DNA from: Verrucomicrobia bacterium UBA2970
Lineage (GTDB): Bacteria; Verrucomicrobiota; Verrucomicrobiia; Limisphaerales; AAA164-E04
Assembly: GCA_002348345.1 (NCBI GenBank)
Contig: DEAY01000005.1
Coordinates: forward strand, 1 to 25,044
Reading direction: 5' to 3'
Length of the DNA: 25,044 nt
The notes beneath the pieces are model-generated. The model had not been told where the DNA came from. It was given only the letters and a program-made list of their open reading frames with translations, and searched no databases. How positions within the stretch are numbered: the stretch's first letter is position 1; each line of letters opens with the position of its first letter. Shown here piece after piece: positions 16,243 to 23,328 of the stretch. The position numbers and the translations under genes are program-made.

Positions 16243-17532
16243 ATGAAACTCGTTTCACACAAGGCAAAAGGATTTCAATCGCAAATCGCGAAGATGCTGA
16301 AATCTTCCAGCCTCTTTGATCAAACCATTATCGACCGCACCTCGGCCATCATCCACGAGGTCCGAAGCCGAGGAGACCGGGCCTTGATCGAACTGACCCG
16401 AAAATTCGATGGTGCCCGACTGACCCCGAAGAGTCTGGGAATCTCACGCACTGAGCTAGAGGACGCTCGCCCATCGAGTCGGAAAGTTCGCACCGCGATT
16501 CGAGAGGCCACCCGAAACATCGAGCAATTCAGCAAGACATCGATGAGACGAGACTGGACGATGAAGAATTCCCACGGCGCCCGAGTCGGTGAGAAATTCG
16601 ATCCCTTCCAGCGAGTCGGCCTTTATATCCCGGGCGGCACCGCACCTCTTGTCTCAACCGCCCTCATGACCATCACCCTGGCCCGTGTCGCGGGCTGCCG
16701 GGAAATCGTCGTCTGCACGCCGTGCGGTCCTCAAGGACAGATCAATGCCGACCTGTGTTTTGCCCTCACCCAGGCCGGCGCCACCGAGGTATTCCGCATT
16801 GGGGGGGCCCAGGCAATCGCCGCCATGGCGTTGGGCACCAAAACCATCCGCCCCGTCAACAAGATCTTTGGACCGGGAAACGCTTACGTGGTCGCGGCCA
16901 AATGCGCGCTCTTCGGCCAAGTGGCGATCGACCTTCTCCCCGGACCCAGCGAGGTTCTCATCATTGCCGATCAAACGGCTCAACCCGAATGGATTGCGGC
17001 CGACCTCATCGCTCAGGCTGAGCACGGGTCCGGTCATGAGCGCGTCGTCTTGATCTCCCCGGCAAAAAGGACGATTGACCGCGTGCGCGACGCCATCGAT
17101 GGTCAGCTTCATAACCGCAATCGAGCAACCTTCATCCGCAAGGCGCTCCAAGCCAATGGTTGGGCAATCCATGTCGCCAATCTGAGTCAGGCCATCGAAA
17201 TCACCAATCAATTCGCCCCGGAGCACTGCGAGATCATGGCGGCGGACAAACAACGGATCGCCAAGTCCATCCGGACGGCCGGAGCCATTTTCCTGGGTGA
17301 TTTTTCACCAACCGTGCTGGGAGACTACGTGGCCGGACCCAGCCACGTTCTCCCCACCGGCGGTGCCGGAAAGAGCTTCGCCGGGTTGACGGTCGATCAG
17401 TTCCAACGGCGCACGAGTGTCGTTCAATACTCGAGAGCAGCCCTCAATCGAGCCGTTGATTCCGTCTCTGCATTTGCCACCATGGAGGGCCTTGACGGCC
17501 ATGGTCGATCGGCAACAATCCGTCTTGATTGA
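16243..17532 (+). CDS. hisD: Histidinol dehydrogenase
   Basis: Catalyses the last two steps of histidine synthesis, the NAD-dependent four-electron oxidation of L-histidinol to L-histidine, in the cytoplasm. The 429-residue length is standard. Signature stretches are RVGLYIPGGTAPLVSTALM, FGPGNAYVVAAK, DLLPGPSEVLI and LGDYVAGPSHVLPTGG. The zinc ligands expected from the E. coli enzyme are present as Gln258 and His261 (AQAEH), Asp361 (GDYVAG) and His420 (EGLDGHGRSA). The catalytic Glu327-His328 pair is in APEHCE. The start ATG at 16243 gives the normal N-terminus; there is no Shine-Dalgarno sequence. It is followed 50 bases later by hisC, so the two form at least part of a his operon. The other his genes are not in the window. 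Confidence 0.97.
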   Translation: MKLVSHKAKGFQSQIAKMLKSSSLFDQTIIDRTSAIIHEVRSRGDRALIELTRKFDGARLTPKSLGISRTELEDARPSSRKVRTAIREATRNIEQFSKTSMRRDWTMKNSHGARVGEKFDPFQRVGLYIPGGTAPLVSTALMTITLARVAGCREIVVCTPCGPQGQINADLCFALTQAGATEVFRIGGAQAIAAMALGTKTIRPVNKIFGPGNAYVVAAKCALFGQVAIDLLPGPSEVLIIADQTAQPEWIAADLIAQAEHGSGHERVVLISPAKRTIDRVRDAIDGQLHNRNRATFIRKALQANGWAIHVANLSQAIEITNQFAPEHCEIMAADKQRIAKSIRTAGAIFLGDFSPTVLGDYVAGPSHVLPTGGAGKSFAGLTVDQFQRRTSVVQYSRAALNRAVDSVSAFATMEGLDGHGRSATIRLD

Positions 17533-17582
17533 AGGGATTCTTCATACTCATTGCCTAGAGTCGTCTCCAAACTACCACCCAT

Positions 17583-18692
17583 ATGCCTCGTCCCTCGCCC
17601 TGGGTTCGCCCCCATATTCATTCCCTCCACCCTTATCTCCCCGGGGAACAGCCCAAAGGAAAGGATCTCATCAAGCTCAATACAAACGAGAACCCCTATG
17701 GCCCCTCCCCTCGAGTCCTTCACGCGGTCAAGACGGCTGTCTCGGAAAGACTGCGCCTTTACCCCAGCCCCACCGCGGACGACCTGAGGGCTCGACTCGC
17801 GGAACTGCATCGGTGTGATCCGGATCAGATCATTATCGGGAATGGGTCCGATGAACTCCTAGCCCTGGCCACTCGAGCGTTTGTCGCCCCCTGGTCAGGC
17901 CGAGGGAACCGGGCACGAAGCACCATTCAATACTTCACCCCCAGCTATTCCCTCTACCCTGTCCTGGCGGCCATTCATGGAGGCCTTCAACATGAAGTCC
18001 CTCTGACGAAACAATTTGGAATCCCCTTCTCACAGCGCTCCCAAGGACCGAACTGGAATCCGAAGGCCGCCCTCAGCTTTGTCACCACTCCCAATGCGCC
18101 AAGCGGAAGAGGCTACCGGACTTCAGAACTCAGGCGGCTTTGCCGGAACACGGAACGCCCTCTCATCCTCGACGAAGCCTATGTCGACTTCGCCAAAGAA
18201 GACGCCTTCGAGCTGGTGGCGGAATTTGACCATGTCCTCGTCTCAAGAACCTTCTCGAAAGCCTATTCACTCTGCTTTCAGAGAATCGGTTACTTCATTG
18301 GTCCTCCCCCCCTGATCGAAGCACTCCACAAGATTCGCGACTCCTATAACGTCAATGGCCTCGCCCAGGTCGCGGCGTGCGCAACGCTGGATGACCTCCC
18401 CTACTATCGAACCAATTTCCGAAGAATCATCAAGGCACGGCAAGCGCTGGGCGGGCGCCTGGAGAAAATGGGATTCCAGGTACTTCCAAGCGCAACGAAC
18501 TTCCTCTTGGTCAAGCCCCCGACGCGAACTGGATCCGCACGCTGGTGGCACCAGGCGCTCCGCGAACGAGGGATTCTGGTCCGCTGGTTTTCTGCCCCCA
18601 GCGTCAATCCGTTTCTCCGAATCACCATTGGAAACCCGGAAGAAAACAAAGCCCTCACGAAGGCGGTTCGGGACCTTCTCTTGAATCCCTAA
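17583..18692 (+). CDS. hisC: Histidinol-phosphate aminotransferase
   Basis: A PLP-dependent class I/II aminotransferase that converts imidazole-acetol phosphate to L-histidinol phosphate, using glutamate as amino donor. At 369 residues it is of normal length. Features are the N-terminal KLNTNENPYGPSP, YPSPTADDLR, GNGSDELL, TTPNAPSGR (Asn171), LILDEAYVDF (Asp197, Tyr200) and the PLP-binding lysine Lys226 in SRTFSKAYSL. The usual aminotransferase arginine that binds the substrate carboxylate or phosphate lies in FLRITIGNPEEN near the C-terminus. The ATG at 17583 has no Shine-Dalgarno sequence. It directly follows hisD and is followed 41 bases later by an unknown gene, probably in one transcript. 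Confidence 0.96.
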   Translation: MPRPSPWVRPHIHSLHPYLPGEQPKGKDLIKLNTNENPYGPSPRVLHAVKTAVSERLRLYPSPTADDLRARLAELHRCDPDQIIIGNGSDELLALATRAFVAPWSGRGNRARSTIQYFTPSYSLYPVLAAIHGGLQHEVPLTKQFGIPFSQRSQGPNWNPKAALSFVTTPNAPSGRGYRTSELRRLCRNTERPLILDEAYVDFAKEDAFELVAEFDHVLVSRTFSKAYSLCFQRIGYFIGPPPLIEALHKIRDSYNVNGLAQVAACATLDDLPYYRTNFRRIIKARQALGGRLEKMGFQVLPSATNFLLVKPPTRTGSARWWHQALRERGILVRWFSAPSVNPFLRITIGNPEENKALTKAVRDLLLNP

Positions 18693-18733
18693 AGGCATTG
18701 CAGTTCCCGAATTCTCCGTTAGCGTTTTTGAAC

Positions 18734-19345
18734 ATGGTTCCCGACTCACCCACATCGGCAGATCGCCTCTGGGCAGAATACAGCCAGGTGTTCAAGGAAT
18801 GGGATGACCTGACTCTGGGACGCTGGTTGGCACAAACCTTGGGACAGGTCCACGGGAGAATCTGGCGTCTGTCCCATCCCTTGCTCAGCACCTATCGCTT
18901 AGCGACCCTCGTGGCCAACGAACGTGACATTTGGCAAAAACGGATCGTCCAGATCCCTCACGGGTATGACCCCGCCGACTGTTGTGGGGCCCCGATCCTG
19001 CCCCTCTTCAGTCGGGATGTCACCGAATCAGGATTGATCTGCGAACACTGTGGGAGCACGGCCGTGCCCTTATCCAATCTCCCAAAGGCGCTTCAATCGC
19101 CGATCAAGAAATGGGCTCAATCCTACCAGGAGGCCCATCAAATCGCTCACTGGCAGGAGGCTCGAAAACAGGCCACCCCAGACTACCAGGATCAATTCGA
19201 GACGGCAGCGAAACGGGCGGAACAAATGTTGGAACAAGCGGCTCAGGAATTCCTCCCCCAATTACTTGACCTTTTCCCTGCCATTATTTGGGAAGACCAA
19301 GACGAGTGCCTCGACATCCGCCCGGAGGATATTGGGGATTCCTGA
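18734..19345 (+). CDS. Unknown protein with CC and CxxC cysteine pairs, downstream of hisC
   Basis: A 203-residue soluble protein I do not recognise. There is no signal peptide or membrane segment. The N-terminal half is rich in Trp and Leu (RLWAEYSQVFKEWDD). A central segment holds a vicinal pair Cys83-Cys84 (DPADCCGAPILP) and then Cys103 and Cys106 (GLICEHCGST). Together these four cysteines could bind zinc. The C-terminal third is charged, with a likely helix at about 145-180, and ends very acidic (IIWEDQDECLDIRPEDIGDS). ATG at 18734 was chosen; the frame is open back into hisC but that part is out of phase with hisC and unlikely to be used. It ends 2 bases from the stop of the convergent NCS2 gene. 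A link to histidine synthesis is only positional. Confidence 0.75.
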   Translation: MVPDSPTSADRLWAEYSQVFKEWDDLTLGRWLAQTLGQVHGRIWRLSHPLLSTYRLATLVANERDIWQKRIVQIPHGYDPADCCGAPILPLFSRDVTESGLICEHCGSTAVPLSNLPKALQSPIKKWAQSYQEAHQIAHWQEARKQATPDYQDQFETAAKRAEQMLEQAAQEFLPQLLDLFPAIIWEDQDECLDIRPEDIGDS

Positions 19346-19347
19346 CT

Positions 19348-20667
19348 CTACAGAAAGGCGTAACGCAACAGGAACAATCCCGCCACCCCATAGGTCAATA
19401 ACGGGACTTCCCGAGCACGCCCCCCGCCCAACATCATCCCGGCATAGCAGATAAATCCAAGACCAATTCCATCGCTAATGCTGGCGGTTAACGGCATGGC
19501 CAACATCGTCAGGAACGCGGGAAGGGTTTGCGCCAGATCATCGAATGCCAGAGACCGAAGCCCCTCGGCCATGGTCAGCCCGATCACGACAAGAGCCGCC
19601 CCCGTCGCAAGAGAGGGCAACGCAAGAATCAGAGGTGTCAGGAAAAGCGAAAGCAGAAAACAGAGACCGACCACCAGGGTGGTTAATCCCGTGCGTCCCC
19701 CGGCTCTGACCCCCGCAGCTGACTCCACATAAGCGGTCACAGGAGAGGTGCCGATCAAGGCTCCTGCCAGGGTTGCGCCCGCATCGGCCACCAGCGCCGA
19801 TTTGAGACGAGGGAGCTGGCCGCTGGAAGTCAGAAGCCCCGCCGTGCGGCCGACCCCCAAAAGAGTTCCCAAGGTGTCAAAAAGATCGACAAACAAAAAG
19901 GCAAACACCAAGGGAAGAGCCGTCCTCCAGTGATTGATCGGATAGAGCAGATCGAGCTGAAAACTGATGCTTGTCGGAGGGGGCGGGAGCGAAAAGGGCA
20001 TTGACGGGAGCGATGTCACACGCCCGTTTTCACCCGGTACCAGACACCCAAGCAGGGCAATGACCACAATCGCCAGCAGAACCCCTCCGGGTATCTTTCG
20101 CAAGATCAAGATCCCCGTCACCAGGATTCCAAAAATCGCCAACCAGGCTGAAGGAGTCCCCAAATCCCCCAGCGTCACCAGAGTGGCGGGATGATCCACC
20201 ACGAGTCCGGCCTGACTCAACCCGATGAAGGCAATGAACAGACCAATCCCCGCTTGCACGCCCACTCGCAGTCCATCAGGCACACATTCGATGATCCGCT
20301 CTCGGATTCCAGAAAGCGATAGCGCCATGAACAGGACCCCATTCCAAAAAACGATCCCCAAAGCCCCTTGCCAAGGAATCCCCAAAGTCTGACAAAGCGT
20401 GAAAGCGAAAAACGCGTTCATTCCCATTCCGGGCGCTAATGCAATCGGATAATTCGCCAGAATGGCCATCAGACCACACCCCATGGCAGCGCTGAGTGCC
20501 GTGACCGTCACCAAAGCGGCCGCATCCATCCCAGAAGCCGAAAGAATGGACGGGTTGACCGCCAGGATGTAGGCCATCGCGGCGAAGCTTGTCAAACCGG
20601 CAACCCCCTCCTTTCGGAGACTGGTCTGGTGCTCGCTCAGCTTGAAAACGGAATCCAAGAAATGCAT
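19348..20667 (-). CDS. NCS2-family nucleobase permease (AzgA-like)
   Basis: A 439-residue membrane transporter, probably a proton symporter for adenine, guanine or hypoxanthine. The start at 20667 gives MHFLDSVFKLSEHQTSLRKE, the normal beginning of this subfamily. Typical motifs are FAAMAYILAVNPSIL, LAPGMGMNAFFAF, FLFVDLFDTLGTLLGV and GTSPVTAYVESAAGVRAGGR, and the protein has roughly twelve to fourteen hydrophobic segments. The AzgA-like branch is favoured by these motifs over uracil or xanthine carriers, but specificity is not certain. It lies 48 bases downstream of the xylulokinase-like gene on the same strand and could be co-transcribed with it. No strong Shine-Dalgarno sequence is present. 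Confidence 0.93.
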   Translation of the reverse strand: MHFLDSVFKLSEHQTSLRKEGVAGLTSFAAMAYILAVNPSILSASGMDAAALVTVTALSAAMGCGLMAILANYPIALAPGMGMNAFFAFTLCQTLGIPWQGALGIVFWNGVLFMALSLSGIRERIIECVPDGLRVGVQAGIGLFIAFIGLSQAGLVVDHPATLVTLGDLGTPSAWLAIFGILVTGILILRKIPGGVLLAIVVIALLGCLVPGENGRVTSLPSMPFSLPPPPTSISFQLDLLYPINHWRTALPLVFAFLFVDLFDTLGTLLGVGRTAGLLTSSGQLPRLKSALVADAGATLAGALIGTSPVTAYVESAAGVRAGGRTGLTTLVVGLCFLLSLFLTPLILALPSLATGAALVVIGLTMAEGLRSLAFDDLAQTLPAFLTMLAMPLTASISDGIGLGFICYAGMMLGGGRAREVPLLTYGVAGLFLLRYAFL

Positions 20668-20715
20668 GGTCACAGGATCCCGATCACGACAGGCCACGGG
20701 TCCACCGCAAACCGC

Positions 20716-22239
20716 CTACGCGATCAGTTGACGATGTTCTCCAAAGACCTTCCGGAGCGCCCGAGACGTTTGATCCTGAAGGGACTGGCTTCGTTGATAC
20801 TGCACCACCGCAGCCGGGTCTGGGAGTGTCCGTTGACGGGCGTTGACCTTGACGAAACGATCCGTCAGGGAGGCAATCGAGACAGCATCGCCCTGAGCAC
20901 GCCGCCAACACCAAAGGGACTGCAAGGCCGCCCCATAGGCCGCCCCTTCACTAACCTGCAAGGTGACCACTTCCGTATTGAAGACATCGGCCATGATCTG
21001 ACGCCAGAGCTTCGATTGGGCTCCCCCCCCGGTCGCTCTGATCTGTGTGGCCTTCAATCCGAGTTTTGCCAATCGCGCGAGGCCATAGTTCATCCCCAGG
21101 GTCACGCCTTCCATCGCCGCGCGGGCATAATGGCCGGCCGACAAGGTGCTTGGCCGGACCCCCAACCAAACGCCTGTTCCATCCGGCACATTCGGGGTCC
21201 GCTCTCCTTCCAAATAGGGTAACAAGAGGAGCCCCTCGCTCCCGGCGGGGACCCGCCGCGCCGCACGTTCGAACTCGGCATGAGTCCAGCCGTAGTGCTG
21301 GCGCACTAATTCGCTGGCAACCGTCACATTCATGGTGCATAGCAGCGGAAGCCATCGATTGGTTGAATCACAAAAGGCCGCTATTTCTCCGAGCGGATCC
21401 ACCACCGGCTTGGAAGCACACCCGTAGATGGTCCCACTGGTCCCAAAACTGGCGGTAATGACTCCGGCAGCCGTATTGCCCGTCCCAATCGCCCCCATCA
21501 TATTATCGCCTCCTCCCGCGCTGACCAGCACCTCGGGAGTCAACCCCAAGGGCCTCGCCAATTCGGGTCGCAGCGTCCCCACGGGCTCATCGCTCTGGAT
21601 CAGTTCCGGCAGCCTTTTGCCAAGTCCCCGGTCGATACATCGAATCACGTCCTGATTCCAGGCACGCTTACGAACGTCCAAGAGAGCGGTTCCACTCGCA
21701 TCACCGCATTCCATCACCGCCCGTCCTGTCAACCAGTAGTTGAGGTAATCATGCGGCAGAAGAACGGTCGAAAGCCGCTTGAAGTTGGCCGGCTCATGGT
21801 TCTTCATCCATAAAATCTTGGGAGCAGTGAAACCGGGTAGAAAGGCATTCCCCACTGCCTTAATCGCCTGCTTACCCCCCCCCACGCGATCGGTCAACTG
21901 GCGGCATTCCGATTCGGTGGTCGTATCACACCAGAGCTTGGCCGCTCGGATGACTCTCCCTTCACGATCCAAGGGCACAAACCCATGCTGCTGCCCGCTG
22001 ACTCCCAAAGCCCGGACTTCGCTCGGCTTGGCCTTGGCCTTCCTAAGCGCCTGCCGGACCACCGTCTGAGTGGCCTCCACCCAAGTCGCGGGATCCTGTT
22101 CTTTTGCGCCGGGAGGCACCCCTTCGATCAAGCCGTAAGCCTTCGCCGCCGCCCCGAGAACCTTCCCTGTCGAAGCGTTAACCACCAGTGCCTTGGTGGA
22201 TTGTGTACCTGAATCGATTCCAACGACTAATGTTCTCAT
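20716..22239 (-). CDS. xylB: FGGY-family carbohydrate kinase, probably xylulokinase
   Basis: A 507-residue cytoplasmic sugar kinase using ATP to phosphorylate, most likely, D-xylulose to xylulose 5-phosphate for the pentose phosphate pathway. The start at 22239 gives MRTLVVGIDSGTQSTKAL, the standard phosphate-binding beginning; an in-frame start 12 codons upstream is unnecessary. The motif LGVSGQQHGFVPLD, the catalytic-base segment GGGDNMMGAIGTG (Asp245), GVTLGMNYGLARL and the second-domain GGGAQSKLWRQIMADVF support xylulokinase rather than glycerol kinase. No xylose isomerase or xylose transporter is adjacent. It sits between a TPR protein gene (95-base gap) and the permease gene (48-base gap). 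No Shine-Dalgarno sequence is evident. Confidence 0.92.
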   Translation of the reverse strand: MRTLVVGIDSGTQSTKALVVNASTGKVLGAAAKAYGLIEGVPPGAKEQDPATWVEATQTVVRQALRKAKAKPSEVRALGVSGQQHGFVPLDREGRVIRAAKLWCDTTTESECRQLTDRVGGGKQAIKAVGNAFLPGFTAPKILWMKNHEPANFKRLSTVLLPHDYLNYWLTGRAVMECGDASGTALLDVRKRAWNQDVIRCIDRGLGKRLPELIQSDEPVGTLRPELARPLGLTPEVLVSAGGGDNMMGAIGTGNTAAGVITASFGTSGTIYGCASKPVVDPLGEIAAFCDSTNRWLPLLCTMNVTVASELVRQHYGWTHAEFERAARRVPAGSEGLLLLPYLEGERTPNVPDGTGVWLGVRPSTLSAGHYARAAMEGVTLGMNYGLARLAKLGLKATQIRATGGGAQSKLWRQIMADVFNTEVVTLQVSEGAAYGAALQSLWCWRRAQGDAVSIASLTDRFVKVNARQRTLPDPAAVVQYQRSQSLQDQTSRALRKVFGEHRQLIA

Positions 22240-22334
22240 GGGTAGAAAATCTTTGCGAAGGCCGGACCTTCTCAAACCCTCCCCGCTCCTGGCAAGGGAA
22301 AGCGGTGCAACAAGCCCTCCTCCGCCTGAGCTCC

Positions 22335-23201
22335 CTATTGCTGATCCCGCTGCCGGTCCAGGTGAATCCGATGCACACGAGCCACTTGCCCCATGTAGCC
22401 GTTCTCCTTGTACTGCTGGGCGGCTTTCTTGATGTAATCGTAAGCCTTTCCCTCGTTCTTCAGGATTTCATGGTAGATTCCCAAGTATAAGTGGGCGTAG
22501 AAGATTTGCCGGCCCCGTTGACCGCCGACCAACCGACCTTCATGGGCCTTTTCAATCACATGATCCTCCGAGCCCTTCCCTCCGAAGAGCGCGTAGATTT
22601 GCATCATGGGCACCCTCGTATCATTGGGAATAGGCAAGAGGCGTTTCTTGGCTTCATCAACACCGAGATGATTGGCCACACAAAGATAGTGCCAAACCGC
22701 ATTCTCGACATCACTGCTATTCACCGTTTGATGGCTTTCAAAAAGCTCCATTCCTTCCTTAAACTGCCCCGTGTAATAATAGGAGATTCCAAGTTGCCAG
22801 TGATGAGGGCGTCGGTCCGGCTCAAGCTCAACAACGCGCTCGAAATCGGCAACCGAATCCTTGAATCGGGCCACCTTGAAATACTCCTCACCCCTTCGTT
22901 GAAGCGCCGCAATCGAGTTAGGTTCCAGCGCTAACACTGCGGTAAAGTCGTCAATCGCTTTCTGATATTCCCGTTCATATTGGTAAATGTAGCCTCGCGC
23001 CAAATACAGTCGAGCATCCGCTTTTCCCTCCACAACCGCCTCTGAGGCCAACTTTAGCGCCGCCTCCAAATTGCCCGCGTTGTAGGCTGAAATCATTCGC
23101 TTGTAGAGCAGATCGGCCTCGCTCTCTTGCGCCAATAGGCCCGACCCCGCCAAACCAAACAGGATTGCGGCTCCCACTCCTCGGAATTGTTTCATCGTCA
23201 C
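22335..23201 (-). CDS. Exported TPR-repeat protein, NlpI-like
   Basis: A 288-residue protein with a signal peptide (hydrophobic part VGAAILFGLAGSGLLA, cleavage before QESEA) and several tetratricopeptide repeats: MISAYNAGNLEAALKLASEA, ARLYLARGYIYQYEREYQKA, ALQRRGEEYFKVARFKDSV and HHWQLGISYYYTGQFKEGM. The C-terminal part (AVWHYLCVANHLG, FYAHLYLGIYHEI) is arranged like the enterobacterial scaffold NlpI. There is no lipobox Cys, so a free periplasmic scaffold is likelier than a lipoprotein. GTG at 23201 is preferred over ATG at 23195 because GGGGGAG (23211-23217) is 9 bases before the GTG but 15 before the ATG. It heads the minus-strand group TPR, xylulokinase, permease; the functional connection between them is unclear. 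Confidence 0.82.
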   Translation of the reverse strand: MTMKQFRGVGAAILFGLAGSGLLAQESEADLLYKRMISAYNAGNLEAALKLASEAVVEGKADARLYLARGYIYQYEREYQKAIDDFTAVLALEPNSIAALQRRGEEYFKVARFKDSVADFERVVELEPDRRPHHWQLGISYYYTGQFKEGMELFESHQTVNSSDVENAVWHYLCVANHLGVDEAKKRLLPIPNDTRVPMMQIYALFGGKGSEDHVIEKAHEGRLVGGQRGRQIFYAHLYLGIYHEILKNEGKAYDYIKKAAQQYKENGYMGQVARVHRIHLDRQRDQQ

Positions 23202-23328
23202 TAGACGCTACTCCCCCTTGCCCCGCCAGACAACGAAAAGTGTCCTTCTAGCGGTCACCGGGCCCATGATTGAACCCGACTCGACGCCACCAGTTGACAG
23301 ACGCCTTCCTTTTGGTCAAAGCTGCGGG
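23202..23328. promoter_or_regulatory. Divergent intergenic region, TPR gene / multi-haem cytochrome gene
   Basis: A 127-base divergent gap. On the plus strand, TTGACA at 23294-23299 is a perfect -35 hexamer. The best -10 at suitable spacing (TCAAAG at 23316) is poor, and transcription from it would begin almost at the ATG. TTGAC at 23294 and GTCAA at 23315 also form a short inverted repeat. The minus-strand ribosome-binding site of the TPR gene lies at 23211-23217. Confidence 0.35.
23211..23217 (-). promoter_or_regulatory. Shine-Dalgarno site deciding a GTG start
   Basis: GGGGGAG read on the minus strand, with a 9-base spacer to the GTG at 23201. It is among the clearest ribosome-binding sites in the window and makes the GTG preferable to the ATG two codons later. 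Confidence 0.55.
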
